From positions 1,548,720-1,612,719 of the forward strand of contig NW_003101676.1 in assembly GCF_000003855.2 (NCBI RefSeq): a DNA stretch of 64,000 nucleotides. Reading direction: 5' to 3'. Under the pieces are notes generated by a model. The model made no database searches, was not told the origin of the DNA, and saw nothing but the letters and a program-made list of their open reading frames with translations. Below, piece by piece: positions 35,556 to 48,828 of this stretch; position 1 is the first letter of the stretch, and each line of letters opens with the position of its first letter. The position numbers and the translations under genes were made by a program. This stretch comes from Blastomyces gilchristii SLH14081. Lineage: Eukaryota > Ascomycota > Eurotiomycetes > Onygenales > Ajellomycetaceae.

Positions 35556-38049
35556 CTAATCCGTCACCTTAAACACCTCACCTGCTCCTTTTCCCATTTT
35601 CCCCGCGGCATCATCACCACCACCACCACCACCCTGAACAATAAGAACCCTCAACTCCCCATCCATCCAATCCACCGTACTAACCTTGCCCAGCGCAACC
35701 ATCCACTCCGCATCCGTCTGCACATCCACCAGCCCTTCCTCCAACCATACTTTGACGGGTAAAGTCGGCTCCTCAACAAGGGCCGCAGCAGCCTGCTGCG
35801 CGTGCAGGGACTGGTGGCCGTTCTGATGCTGTTGCTGGAACTGGATGTGGTGCTCGCGTGCCTTTTGGAGCAGGCTGGCTAGATCAGGGCACTGGTCGGC
35901 GGAAATGTCGAGGCGGGGGATGAGGCGTTTGGTGCCCTTGGTGCTGGGGTTAGTGGTGTTGATGTGGATGGTTATTTGGTGGGCTGGGATTTGCGGGGCC
36001 GTTGTGGTGGTCGTTGTTGAGGTCGCGGGTGATGTTGAGGGTGGTGAGGGTTGTTGCTGTTGTTGCTGTTGTTGTTGCTGTTGCTGGTTGAGGATCGTAT
36101 CACGGATGAGATGGGTCACGTCGCGAGTTATTCCCGTCGCACTGTCGGTAGAAGAGTTAGCAAAGGTCCTTACCATGTCTTATAGGTGTAGTAGAAATCA
36201 TAAGGGGTAACAGTAACAAAAAAAAAACAGAAGTATAGAAACTCACAAGTAATTCCTCGCCGCCAAATCTTCCGTCTGTAACGGGCCACCCGCACTTCCC
36301 ATCCCCACCCTCCATCCAGCCTGCGACACACTATCCGACGAAACAATATGATTGATAGTACATTCCTCACAATCTCTACTACAATCTGAGGCATTTCCCG
36401 AGTGGTAAATCTGATAATGGCTGTCAATCGCAGCAACAAGACCCCACCAATCCGCCTGTTGCAGACCGGATATGGAACCCAGGTTATCCAACCGGTAATC
36501 TATATTGTAATTATCATAGGACCGCGCGATCGACTCCCAATCAGTTGGATACCCTTCAGTTAACAGGTCCAGTAACCCCAGCTCCATCTCCGAACCGCCA
36601 TGGTGTTGCTGCTGTTGCTGCTGTTGATGCTGTTGATGCTGCTGCTGCTGCTGTGACGCGAACCCACGTTCCGGCGTGAGAGTCGAAATGCCCTCCCCCA
36701 TCTGCCTCCTCTTCTTCTTTTCCTCCGCACCCGCCCCACCCTTCCTCGTCTCAATCGCATACTGCCTCTGCCGCTCATTCGTAACCATCCGCCGAAGCAA
36801 CGGCATAACGAGCGAAATAATCCTCTGCTCATCCCTCGGCCAAACCAACGGCGGCCTTGACTCCACGCCAACACCCAACCCCATCCCCATTCCGACCCCC
36901 ATCATCCCAGCTCCACCACCACCACCAGCAGTACCAGAACCATGACCCCCCATCCCAACCCCAACCCCTTCCCCAAAAAATCGCTCCCCATTCCCCTCCC
37001 TATCCAAAAACTCCCTCACACAATTCCACAGCCGTAGCTTAACCATCTCCGTATCCCCCTTCCCCCTCTGACCCACACAATCGCGTCTCTCCGGATGTGC
37101 CGGGTCAAGCATATATGCCTTCGCCGCGGCCTGCAGGTGCAAGAAGTTCTCCGGCGACAGGCCCAGCGAGGAGAACATCTTCGACATGGGCGGGCGCGTG
37201 TATTTCTTGCTGGTGGCGGAGGGTTGGCGGAAGAGGGCGGCGGCGGAATGGACCCCCGCTGCGCGCGCGTCAGATAACGCTTGTTGCGGTGGTAGCTCGC
37301 GGATATCGAGACCGTGGCTGTGGCCGTGGCCGCCTCCGTTCCGATTTCCGTCCGTGATCATGTGGTGGTCGTCCTCGGTTCCTGCACCGGCACCAGTAGC
37401 ACCAGCAGCACCACTGTTCGCAACAGCAGCAGAGCCATCATCATACTCCCCCTCCGCCGCCACGCCACCAGTCATAGCCGGATCGACGTTGGCAGCAGTA
37501 GTTCCCGCCCGCTTCCGTTTCCTAGGCAGGGCCGTCTCGACCCTACCAACATTCGCATGGCGCATCTGTCTCGTCGCCGCCGCAGCAGTAGCAGCTGCGG
37601 CAGTAGTTGTCGACACACCAACCACAGACCCATTCCCATGTCCCGTTCCATGCCCTGCCCCCGCCCCCGTCCCAGCAGACATCCCGCTAAAATGCACCTG
37701 CCCATTCCCCGTCGGGTCGCCCACGAACCCATCATCCAAATGTAACGCCCCACCCGCGCCACCAGGCACAGCATTGGAGCCCGGATACCCGTCGAGATGG
37801 TTCTGCAGCGCGCGCCCATGGCCCATCATGCTCGCATCTCCGTCCTCATTCTGCGCCCAGCTGACATCCTGTCCCGCGGCGGCAGTGGCGGCCTCTACAA
37901 GGCCTGCCAGGTGATTATCGGCAGCATAGCCGGCAGCGGCACTGGCGGCGACGGCTAGGCTGTGTTGTTGCTGTTGCTGCTGTGCGCTGTTTGAGAGGTG
38001 GTGATGGGGGGGTGGGAAGTCGGGGTTCGAGGGTTGGGATTGTTGTGGT

Positions 38050-38081
<32 letters not shown>

Positions 38082-38102
38082 ATGCTGAGAGGTTGAAGTC
38101 AT
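35556..38102 (-). CDS. Glutamine-rich fungal protein of unknown function, 813 aa
   Basis: Two minus-strand exons, 38102-36247 and 36141-35556, around a 105-base intron (GTGAGT donor, CGACAG acceptor); 2442 coding bases. Low-complexity Q/H tracts lie near residues 7-18, 40-46, 482-500 and 637-650, with Gly/Ala/His-rich stretches between. Three ordered blocks stand out: about 300-370 (KMFSSLGLSPENFLHLQ, then MVKLRLWNCVREFLD), about 405-460 (DEQRIISLVMPLLRRMV, then a basic EEKKKRR), and about 520-618 (DWESIARSYDNYNIDYRLD, WWGLVAAIDSHYQIYH, two CXXXC-like Cys pairs). The last block crosses the intron into ATGITRDVTHLIRDTIL. Q-rich tracts are common in fungal transcription regulators, but no DNA-binding domain is visible. 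The promoter faces copia E. Confidence 0.7.
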
Positions 38103-38808
38103 ATCTGGAAGCCTTTCGAGTATCCAATTATTTTTGCAGCGCGTAAAGCGGGGAAGATGGGATAAGATAGCTAGAGCTATAGACAGCAGCAGATGAGGTT
38201 ACTTTATTCTAAAAAGTACTTTTTAGTCAAAAGATACCGTGGCTCCGCGACGGTTGCGGAGAAGGAATAGAACTCACCTGGTTATATTGTTAACCGCACA
38301 ACCCAAATTCGCAACGTCCGTGGCCCCGTTCAACAAGCCTCACAAGAGCTCAAAATCTTCCCAAAGCGCATTGCAGGCGCAAAAAGTGTAATTCAGTTAT
38401 CTATTCTTCCCTCTCCTACGTACCCCCAGTTTATGTATGTATATACCTCCAAACCGAATCCGTTTAGTTTGAGTTATTCAATTGGAATATCAAAAACTGC
38501 AACTCCCACGATCTTTTTCCGTGTCGAGCGGGGAGGCGTCAAAGCAAATTCGAACAGTGGCGAGATGGGCCAAACGCGTAAAATAATAATTTTTTATTTT
38601 TTTTAAATAAAGGAAAGCTCTGATCAATGAAGCCGTGAGCAGCTTTCCCGCGATATATAGATCGATAATACAACGTTTGGTGATGGACGGTTTGAGATGT
38701 TTGTCGTGTTTGAATTGATTGCAGGCGCGGGAAAAAATGGGAAGAAGAATCCAGTGAAGTAACTACGGCTAGGCTTCTTTGGGCATTCACGTGGCACCTT
38801 ATGTAAAA
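38103..38808 (-). promoter_or_regulatory. Upstream region of the Gln-rich gene
   Basis: About 700 bases of balanced composition with normal CpG, between the gene start and the copia E LTR. Nothing specific is recognisable; an AT-rich patch lies at 38579-38610. Confidence 0.4.
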
Positions 38809-38943
38809 TGTTAGTCATTGAAACGGGGATTTGTGTAGGATAGTTGAAGGTTGTATTGATAGATCTATCTACAAGAACATAATATAGTGGTGAGTCATGT
38901 GATCTAGTGGGATTGCTAACCGCGACAGCTGTAACAATCAACA
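38809..38943 (-). repeat. Copia E 3' LTR candidate
   Basis: On the minus strand a purine tract (gagaggggg at 38944-38952) runs into TGTTGATTGTTAC, the usual polypurine-to-LTR junction. A TG at 38809 would give a 135-bp LTR with ends TGTTG...CTAACA. The inner border is firm; the outer border is a guess because the partner LTR is outside the window. It keeps CpGs (ccgcga at 38920, acgggg at 38822), unlike the interior. Confidence 0.45.
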
Positions 38944-39586
38944 CCCCCTCTCAAGATAACAAGAATCACATACAAAAACACTCAAATCATCAAGATAGTC
39001 TGTCAAAATCAAATACAAATGTAAAATTAAACATTCTCAACTTTTACATCTGTAAAACCTAGCAAAATCATGAATTATGTAAATATTATAGTGTCTAGAG
39101 ATTTAGTGAGTTTATTTACTATTATCTGAGCAGTGAGAATGTATTCTAAATCAATGATTCTCTGATTCAACTGTCAATGTAAAAAATGAAAATATTTGTC
39201 AATATACTTACTTCAGACTGTAATGACTGTTATCTTTGTAAGATCTATGATATTCTTATTATTAATGAGAATCTGTATTGAAGATGCAGTGATAAAGTCA
39301 AGCTCAATTATAAGATTCTGAATTCATATTACTTTGCAGATTATCTCACTAATAGTCATATATTCAGTCTTATTAAAACTTAGAGATATATAAGATTGCT
39401 TCACTGAACATTATAAAATCAGGTCACTCACAAGCTTAAAAATATAGCTGAATGTTGATTTTCTATCATTATTCAAGAGACTGACTCAATCAGAATCTGA
39501 GTAGCTGAAGAGTAGGTAGAAATCATTAGAGAAATCAGAGAGAATGAATCTCTTATACAAGTTATATCTGTAGAAAATACTCAGAT
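38944..39586 (-). pseudogene. Copia E RNase H relic
   Basis: Minus-strand translation gives SYSDSDW near 39505, ISLSFNKTEY near 39380 and the copia C-terminal motif KLTKSLD near 39100, followed by MILLGF. The frame joins the RT segment at 46837 across element D. Confidence 0.7.
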
Positions 39587-39843
39587 TGTAAGAATAAGTG
39601 CTCGCAGGCAATTATTCAGGTGTTTGCAGCTTGGTGTGATATGTACTGTTAACTACTAGAAGTGTTCACAGTAGAAAGATAAATGTAGAGGTCAAGTGTA
39701 TAATAGCATTCAAGCTGAGTTATGAATAGTATTCGCGAACTCCAGTCTATATAGTTGTGTGTAGTCAAGAGCTGCTAGCTCTATTGATTATATGAGAGAT
39801 AGAAATAGAGATAAAGAATCTGTGAGAAGTGAGATTTCTTACA
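39587..39843 (-). repeat. Element D 3' LTR
   Basis: 257 bp. The inner end (39815-39843) has no CpG; the outer end keeps one (ctcgca at 39601). Confidence 0.92.
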
Positions 39844-40417
39844 TATTTCTCCCTCTCTAAGACTTCATCTGTGAAGCCTTTCACTGAGTGACTTCATAGT
39901 CAGCTCAGTACTGCAGTGATACTCACTAAAAACTCTTCATATCTGTAAAAAATCTCAGTGAGGAAAAATCCCTTGTTATCATGAAGAGAAAAGAGTCTGT
40001 CACTCAGTTTCTTATTTCACAAGGTTCTTTATGATCTACAGATTCTTCTCTAACTATCATACAGATTCATCTTACATCTTTCATACAGAAGAGTTTCAGT
40101 TAACTCTCAATCATTTTCACAAGGTTCTTGTGTGATCATCACACAGATTCATCTCACAGATGAATCACTCTCTGTGAGATCATTCTTATTAAAGAGAAAC
40201 ATTTGCAAGTTAATCTTTCATTCATTCTTGCAAATCATTGCTCTTTGACACTGTAGAATTGTGAGGAATTTTCCATTCTTTCATCAACTCTGTAGAATTA
40301 TAGAATCAAGATATTCACAGTCTACAATCACTCTTTATAGTTATATAGAAAGATTCAGGCCTGCAATTCACAATCACTTTTGTTTACTAGAGTGATCTGA
40401 CTGTTTCACAGAATCAT

Positions 40418-41181
40418 TCACAGTGCAAGCAAACCTCTCTAAAGTAGTATAAATATCTCAGATCTGTCTGTGAAATCTCATCTTCTTTTTTCTTTTTCTG
40501 TAACAGCTTTCATCTCTATAAACTGTGAGTATCTTCATTCATCTGTGAAGTGTTTTTATTCAGATAATAGAGAGAGAGTGTTTCTGATAATATCTGTATA
40601 TTAATTCAAGAACTTCTCAAGAATAAAAATTTTTTCAATTTCAACATCTTTGCAAACAATGTCTGGCTGCTGCTGAGCTTCTTATAAGTGTTTTCACAAC
40701 TTCTTCAGTCACTTTTTACTGGCTGATGAAGCAGGAATGCTGTCACTCACAATCACATCTTCACTTCTCTCAGTCTCATCACTGCATCTGATCTTCAGGT
40801 CAGTGACTCACTTCATCTCTTTCTCAGACCAGCTTCTGACTTCAAGCAGTGCAGTTCTCTTCTTTGCTGTAAGTCTTCTTATAAGTAATTCCTTACAGAT
40901 TCTAGCTGACAGTTCTTACAAAGCTTCTGATGTTATCAGTGTCTTCTGCAGTCTCACAGACCTATGATCACCTTCTCTCTGCCCGCACAATCTCTGACCA
41001 GGCATATGTGAATATGTCTAGGTTCTCTATCAATGGTTCTCACACTGCAGCGCATTTCTGCAATCTCATTGTCAATGAGAGATGAGTCCCCAGATACCTG
41101 CAAAATTCAGATAGTCAAGACAATGCAAATACCATGAATTCATAATGAGAGTTGATCTGAACAGATGAGCTCTCTCTTCAT
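40418..41181 (-). pseudogene. Element D accessory ORF (ORF3)
   Basis: Counterpart of 7273-8036 in element A, starting MKRELICSDQ at 41181 and including LIDNEIAEMRC and ICLVRDCAGREK. It shares with A the one-base difference that splits the frame relative to C. Broken by stops. The opposite-strand open stretch at 40737-40967 is probably its shadow. Confidence 0.5.
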
Positions 41182-41689
41182 ATCTTCATTGTTTCCAGGC
41201 TGAATACTTCAGTATAACTGAGAGAGCAGACACAGCTTTGTGAGAAGTATCTAATCACATATACAGATGACCAGTCTTCAAGGCTCTGCTGCAACTGTAT
41301 ACACTCTGATGTTCAGCTTCTCTGAAGTCTGTGCATTTCTGGCAGTCTTTATATTAAATACAACAATTGTCTGTATCATGAGCATGATACTCTCTGCTTC
41401 TTTGAAGGAAGAAATTGATAGTTGTGAAGAAGTTGAGTGTTATAAGTGTTAATAATATAAGTATGAGTTTTCTTTGTTTTTTCTTTATTAGTCTCTAAAT
41501 TGCATTCACAGCCCTGTTTATTTTCTTGTTTTTTAGCTTTAATGAGAATATGTTTTCTTCTTTTCTTGTGTATACTGCAGACTGTTCATCTCAGTAGAAA
41601 CTTATCATCTTGTAGACTAGAGTTTGCAAATGACAGTGTTAATATCTTTATCACAATCAGATTCTTAGTGAAGACTGCATTATTCTGAC

Positions 41690-44600
41690 TTATCAGAATT
41701 CACAGTATGAAAGTCATGTCTCAGCTTCTACAGATGTCTTATCTGTCTGAATGATTCTCAAGTGAACTCATTCATCTTATCAGAATACTCTTGTCACTGA
41801 ACCTTGAATCAGAGCTTGTAACCTTGCTTCTCTGAGTTAATAATTTCTTTAATCTGATATTCTCTTTCACTCTCTAGTGCTTCACAGACAGAGTGATGAG
41901 TCACAGAGTTCTCTTCTGAGAATTCCTTATATTTATAGAGTAAAGAGATATGAAAAACATTATATATCTACAACTCAGATAACAGTTTCAATCTGTAGAA
42001 CTGTGAGCTAACTTTCTTTATAATCTTGTAAGACTCTATCTGTAAGAGATTCAGCTTCTTACTAGATCTCTGTGTGATAATATTTTCTAGACTCAGTCAG
42101 ACTCTATCATCTTTCTTAAAACTCTTTGTAATATGCTTGAAGTCATAGTATCTCTTCTGATACTCTTGAGTCTTTCTCAAGAATTCACAGACTTTCTTTC
42201 AGATCTTCTGAATTCTCTCAGTCTGTTCACAGATATCATCACACTCTATAGTGTACTCTCACGGGTTCATCAAGATCATCTGTGAATGAGTCTCAGTGAG
42301 CATCTCAAAGAGGGTTTTGCCTGTGCTGACATGCTTTGAGTTGTTGTATATGAACTCTGTGAGTGATAATCAATACACTCAGTCATTCTGATTGTAATTG
42401 ATAAAGCATCACAGATACTGTTTTAATATACTCATCAGACATTCTGTCTGATCATCTGTCTGTTGATGAAAAGCCATGCTTAGATCTCATAAGATCTTCA
42501 GTATAGTTATCAGATTAGATCAGAACTCTTCTGTGAAGATTAATTCTCTATCTGAGACAATGTTCACAGATAACTTATGCAACTGAATCATATTACAGAT
42601 GAAGATATGAGTCAAATCCTTTGACTTCAAGTTCTTGCAGATGAATATAAAGTGTGTCATCTTGATAAAGCAATTCACTATCATCAGCACACTGTTAAAG
42701 CAGGTATTATATATGTTCTTGCTTTCAGAGAGGCTCACAAGAGCATTCATTTCTAGCTATTCTCAAGGTTTTCATGAGATGAGTAGAGGAGTAAGTTCTT
42801 CATATGATCTGAACCACACTACTCATGAACTCTGATAAACAGCATAAGAATTCACTATCTTCTTCACAAGTTCTCACATCTTCAGTCAGAAGTATTTTCT
42901 TGCAAGCAGCTCATGAGTTCTAGTGTCTGTAAAATGACTCACTAGAGAAGAGTCATGATATCTTTTGATGAGTTCTACATGTAGAAACTCATTCACAGAC
43001 ACATAAATCCAGCCCTCTCTTCACAAGAGATTATTTAAGTCTCTTCAATTCTTTATTTCTGCAGGATTGATTTCTGTCATGAGCAGTTTCTGAATATGCT
43101 GAGCATATTCATTCTTCAGTTGCAGTTCAGACAATCTGAATAGAAGATCTTATAAAGACTTGTGCTCTGTTTTCCCTTGCATCAGGTCTTCTGCAGTGCT
43201 TCTCAAAGTCTGCAAACTCTTCAGATTATAGATACTCTCTTCAAGAATTCTTATAAAGATTCTCAGAGTGTTGACTCTCAGTGTTGCAGAGAGTAGTTGT
43301 ACAGACTTCTCTTCTCTCTCTTTCCCCTTCTCTCACAGAGAATTAAGAGACTCTTCAGTCAATCTCTTTATAACACTCAGTCTGAGCATTCTGTGAAGCT
43401 TTTCTACCTTCTCTAGTCTCTCTGTGTCTGTCACCCTGGCCTTCTTAACATAGTCTGGCCTGTGAGAGAATTCATTCACTGAGTTCTTAATTTCCTTGAT
43501 ATGTTCTATCTTGAATCAGAACTCACTCAGTCTCTGAGCCCAGTGAACCTGTCACTGCAAGAGTTTCTTGATTGAAGCAAACTGTCACAAGCTATCATAA
43601 TCAGTTCTAACAGTAATCACTGTTACAAGGCTCTTGAAATAGTGACATCAGTGACAGAAGAATTTCACTATCATAAGAAGCTTCTGATTATAAATGTCAT
43701 AGTTAATCTCTGCAGATTACATCTTCTGTGAGAAAAAGGCCACTGAAACTCAGTTCTCATTTGACTGTAGTTGTGAGACTATTTCTGAAATTACAAAGAA
43801 GAAGACATCTGTCTTCAATCTGATTAAGAGTAAGAGATCAAAGTGAAACAGTATCACTGCATTTACAAATGCCTGTTTCAATCTTGCAAAGACTCTGTGA
43901 GCTTCTGAGATAAGAAAGTTCTCACAGTTCTTTCTTCTCAATAATCTTTTCATTCTCTGTTTACAGAATGACTTCTTCTTATTTTCATTCTTCAGCATGT
44001 CTGTAAGGGCTAAGAAGATTCTTGTGAACACAAAGATAAATCATCTATAGAAATTCACAAAGCTCAGAAAGATCTGAATCTCATGAATACTAGTTGACTC
44101 TGATCATGATAGAATAGTCTCAATCTGTGAAGATTTCATCTGAATATCATCTGCAGTGATTACATATTCTAGAAAATTAATCTGATGAGCACTGAAGTTG
44201 CACTTTGCAAGCTTAACATACAGTCCTGCCTCATCTAAGACCTTCAACACACTTTGCACATGCTCAGTGTGTTCTTCCTTCTTCATGAAGTACATCATCA
44301 CATCATTCAGATATATTACCATGAAGACATTCAGATATGTATGAAGTGTTTTATTAATGAAAGACTGAAATACCACAGGAGTATTAGTCAGATCAAAAGA
44401 CATCACTAAATATTCAAACAATTTCAGTGCAGTTCTAAAGGCAGTCTTTCATTCATTCTCAGACTGTATTCACAGCTGTGTATATGCATTGATCACATTC
44501 AGTTGTGTGAATATGACAGCTCTCATGAGATGATTGATTACATTCTCAATCAGAGACAGAGAGTAGTGACTCTTTATTATCTTGAAGTTCAGGTCATAGT

Positions 44601-45394
44601 AGTCTACACACAATCTGAGATCTTCATTCTTCTTCTTCATGAATATCACAGAGACTCTCATGAAGATCTGTGAAGATCAGATAAAGTTATTCTTCAGATT
44701 CTTCTTTACATAGATTCACAAGACCTCTGTCTCATGATGAGAGAGCTTATAGATTGATTCTTAGAAGGGTTTCTGCTCTTCTATCAAATCTATTGCCAGA
44801 TTCTCCTTGCAGTGAGAAGAAAGCTCAGCTGTCTTAGCTGAGCTGAACACCTCTGTAAGATCTTGATATTTCTCTGATATCTGAAGCTCAGTTTCCATGA
44901 TCACAAGATTCTCAGACACTTATAAAGTCATTATATAGATGGGCTTGTCTTCTCTAATCAACTCTGCAGCATTAACTGCTTCTATCTTTATAAGTGAGTC
45001 TGTCAACACTGATCAGAAGTATAAACCTGACTCATGAACAGCTATGTGCAGATTATGTCTTTGAAGTCATGTAAGTCTTAAATACATGTCATCTGTGATG
45101 TCTGTGATAATCACAGTTTTCACAAATCTTCTTCAGATTTCAGAGAGATCTTGCAATTCAAAGATGACTCTTGCAAGTCTCTCAGCTCTCAGGTCTGAGT
45201 TCTCACATTCTGCTTGTTGTAAGAGCAGGTTCTCAGTCTCTATCTTTCAGCTTATTCACTTCACAAGCTTTAGAGACATCACAGTGACCTGGGATTCTGA
45301 GTTCATCAATGCTTCTCATGCTTGTGAGATAGCAGTATCATGACACAGTCTCTCTCTGTAAGCAAGCATTTTCATTGAGAGAGTAACAGATTCA
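41690..45394 (-). pseudogene. Element D pol relic with chromodomain
   Basis: Open pieces at 44661-44470 (RVSVIFMKKKNEDLRLCVDY), 44421-44104 (RT core with box YLND) and 44031-43750 cover RT and the start of RNase H. The integrase core is at about 42780-42280. The chromodomain lies at about 41890-41690 (SEREYQIKEI, HDFHTVNSD). Stops are mostly TGA on the coding strand. Confidence 0.82.
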
Positions 45395-46570
45395 GATGTC
45401 AGCTTCAAGGCTCTTAAGAAGGCTGTTGCTGACTCTGTCTGTGACTCTCTAAATTCCTATTTTGATTTGTCTGAACAGTTTGTATGAAGATGTTCTGATT
45501 TAGAACAGATGAAGCAGAGTCTCTTTTTCTTAATCTCTCTGTTATGCACTCTGTTCACAGGAGCTTGTAAAGCTCTCTCTCTCTGCTCAGCAGTCAGATA
45601 CAAATCTCTCTGTGTCTTGTCATCTTTTTCTGACAAATCTGTTCTCTGTTGTTCTGGCTCTTACAGAGCTGGTTGATGATTCACTCTTCACAGGTCTGTG
45701 ACTCTCACAGTGATCTGTAAGCAATGAATGAGAGTCATCAGTTTCTTCAGAGTTAAGAGCTTAGAGTCTTGCTCAATGAGCTTGTTCTGCATGTCTTTAT
45801 TCAGCTTCTTTGCAAATATCATCATTCAGGTCTTGTTTCAGAGCCCTGTTTCCACAGGCCTCAATTCACATCACAATTTCATGAAGTGTTGTGAGTAGTC
45901 TTCATCAGATTTCTCACCTCTTTTTCTAATATTGATGATCACAGCCCAGGTGTTCTCTGTTCAGCTCATGAAGTCTCTTAACTTGTTCTCTAGATAGGTC
46001 TTGAGAACAGATCATTGAGATCTCTCATGATCATTCTCTAGATAATTCAGCCAGTTCTTGACTTCAGTGTAATAGAGGCCTGTCATCATGTAGATAACAG
46101 CTTCTTCATCTTTCATGTCACACAGTCAGGTTTGTGAGTCAATTTCAAATACAAACTCATAAAAGCTTTTATAGATTGTGATTTGATAGATGGCCTTAAG
46201 TGATTGTGACTTGAGAAAGTTTCTTTTCAGTTCACAGATGTCTCTGAAGATTATGTCTAGAGACTCAGTTCAAGAGTGTTTGCGGGCAGTAAGCATTCCT
46301 TGTAGAAAAATAGCTTGATCTCATGAGAGATGCTCAAGAATGTTCTTCACTGAGATTAATTCATTCATGAATTCAGAGGGTTTCTCTGTCACAGATGTAG
46401 AGAATGATGTTCTGTAAGTGATTGATAAGTCCTCTGAGACTTCTTTCACAGGGATTATTCATGGTTCAGGTGGCTGCTTCTGAGTGCCTGCAGTAGGGTT
46501 TGCAGAGGTTGAAGCACATGAGTTTCTAGTTCTTTCAGTCATAACAAGCAGTTGCTGACTGACTGAGCTT
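45395..46570 (-). pseudogene. Element D gag relic
   Basis: Collinear with element A gag. The zinc knuckle CFICSKSEHLHTNC is complete (about 45476-45517 on the minus strand). Interrupted by TGA stops. Confidence 0.75.
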
Positions 46571-46574
46571 GAAA

Positions 46575-46831
46575 TGTAAGAATAAGTGCTCGCAGGCGAT
46601 TATTCAGGTATTTGCAGCTTGGCATGATATGTACTGTTAACTACTAGAAGTGTTCATGATAGGAAGATAAATGTAGAAATCAAGTGTATAATAGCATTCA
46701 AGCTGAGTTATGAATAGTATTCACAAACTCCAGTCTATATAGTTGTGTGTAGCCAAGGGCCGCTAGCCCTATTGATTACGCGAGAGATAGGAATAGAGGT
46801 AAAGGATCCGCGAGGAGCGGGATTTCTTACA
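46575..46831 (-). repeat. Element D 5' LTR
   Basis: 257 bp with the highest CpG content in the family, including gcgaggagcggg at its outer end (about 46809-46821), ttacgcgag at 46777 and gccgctagc at 46760. Useful as the near-ancestral reference for family 1 LTRs. Confidence 0.92.
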
Positions 46832-46836
46832 CAGAT

Positions 46837-48244
46837 TTATAATCTCTTTTAAATAATGTATAACATGTAACAGAGTCTTTCAATATTAAGATATTAAATC
46901 AATGTTTTATTGAGTAAGTAGTAAGACAGTGTGAGTGATATCAGAATATATTTTAACTATAAGATATTATAAGTAACTTATATTATATTAATATTACTGA
47001 ATTATGAAATCAGTCTCTTTCTCTGATATAGAGAAATTATTAATACAGAATTCATTCTTTATTAATATTTTAGTAATAGCTGTATTATCAAGATAGAAAT
47101 CTTTAACAAGATATTTAATATATTAATAATATATTAAATTAATTTCTTTATCTGAATAATTGACTTTTATACTCAAATACTTAGTCAGTTGATATAGATT
47201 CTTAACTTTCAATTTCTCAGTGAGTATACTCACTAGTTAATTAGCATTCTCAGAAACTTTAGATATAATATTAAGATTGTTAATATAGATTATTATATAG
47301 AGATGATATCTGAATATATAATATCAGAGTACTGAATCATAGATACTGACTATAAATTCAAGATTGCTCAGTAGAGCTGTTAAGTAATTATATCAGATCT
47401 TCACTGCAGAATTCAGACTATATAGACTACTTTTAACTGTATAGATAAGTATTTTCAGTGAATCTGTCTTAAATTCAGTGAATTATCTTATATAGATCTT
47501 TTTAGTGAGATATTCATACAGATATATCATCACTATATTTACTTAATAGAGTGTTTAATCATGTAGTGCTGTTATTATAAAAAGAATATAATTAGCAGTA
47601 TCAGTGATAACAGAAGTATAGATCTCTTCTCTAGAACTCTTCTTAAGTTAGTTATTATAAATCTCTCAATGTAATTTTCTAAGAATATTATCAGAATTGA
47701 TATTCAAATTCACAGATTTATCTTTCTTAAGAAACACTTAACAGTCTGAAGCAATTAGTTTATTTCTCAGAATATCAGATCTAGAGATTAAACTTTATAT
47801 ATTATATCTCTTTAGATTGATAATCTTATGTTATATAAACTTCTTTTAATAATCTTCTATTCTCTCTGATCAAGATATAACATTCTTGTAGAACTTCAGA
47901 AGATTATCTGTAACAGAGCTCAGAGTGTAAGTAGTCAGTGATTTCACAGGCTGCAATTATGTAGAATTTAGATTATTAATATCAGAAGCATCTTTATTAT
48001 CAATTAGATAAATATCAGATTTCAGTTCAATAATATAATTAATGAGTTTCACAGATATAACAATCAGTTTTTCAGTAATTGAGAATCTCATATTCCTACT
48101 GATAATAATCTTGTCAGATTTGAGATATTATAGATAATATATTGATGTATCACTGAATTCAATGATACAATAGAAATCAGTATATGAAGAAAGCTTATTC
48201 ATGAGCTTCTGAGATTCATACAAGTGAATAAAAACCTCTGCACT
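46837..48244 (-). pseudogene. Copia E RT relic
   Basis: Minus-strand frames show the copia RT: REEIYTS near 47630, EYLTKKIYIR near 47505, SSLYSLN near 47420, and the catalytic box reading YINN in place of YVDD near 47285. Then a stretch KNLYQLTKYLSI (about 47210). It is very AT-rich with many TAA stops, more decayed than A or D. It ends at the solo LTR (TSD gcact at 48240-48244). Confidence 0.75.
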
Positions 48245-48570
48245 TGTGACGGGCTGCGCCTGATCAATCATATAGACTATTCTGTTACACTTAGACTGGC
48301 TGTCAGAATTATGAATTTCATATTTAATCTCATTTAATCTGATTCTATACATTTCTTGATGTGAATTCTGCTAGGACTAATTATTAAAAAAACATGTAAA
48401 GTGACTATATATCAGATCTCAAAATGAGACTATGACTTAGAAAAAATAAGAAAGTGATCTTATTTGATTCTATTTAGTCTCATTCTTAGCATGAAGTTAC
48501 TATTTTTAGACATTTTAAGGTTTTTTTTAAACTATTTTTAATTTTTTAAAAAGTAACACTTTTTGATAAC

Positions 48571-48828
48571 TGTAAGAAATCCCGCTTCTCGCGGATTCTT
48601 TACCTCTATTTCTATCTCTCATATAATCAATAGAGTTAGTGGCTCTTGACTACACACAACTATATAGACTGAAGTTCACAAATACTATTTATAACTCAGC
48701 TTAAATACTATTATACATTTAATCTCTATATTTTATTCTTCTATTATGAATACTTCTAGTAGTTAATAGTATATATTATGTCAAGCTGCAAACATCTGAA
48801 TAATTGTCTGTGAGTACTTATTCTTACA
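48571..48828 (+). repeat. Element C 5' LTR
   Basis: 258 bp. The outer 30 bases keep cccgc and tcgcgg, while the rest has no CpG. Confidence 0.9.

Larger units (their letters stand above)
39587..46831 (-). mobile_element. Element D: chromovirus family 1, full length
   Basis: 7245 bp on the minus strand with two 257-bp LTRs (39587-39843 and 46575-46831) and the 5-bp TSD cagat (39582-39586 and 46832-46836). Collinear with element A over its whole length. Its 5' LTR (46575-46831) is the best preserved of the family. Inserted in copia E between RT and RNase H. Confidence 0.93.

Noticed and set aside
37186..37914. 242-codon plus-strand ORF and neighbours at 36676-37745
   Set aside because: Antisense shadows of the GC-rich, repeat-rich Gln-rich gene.
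38809..38943. A longer copia E LTR reaching towards 38540
   Set aside because: No second copy in the window to define it, and the Gln-rich gene needs promoter space; kept only as a 135-bp candidate.
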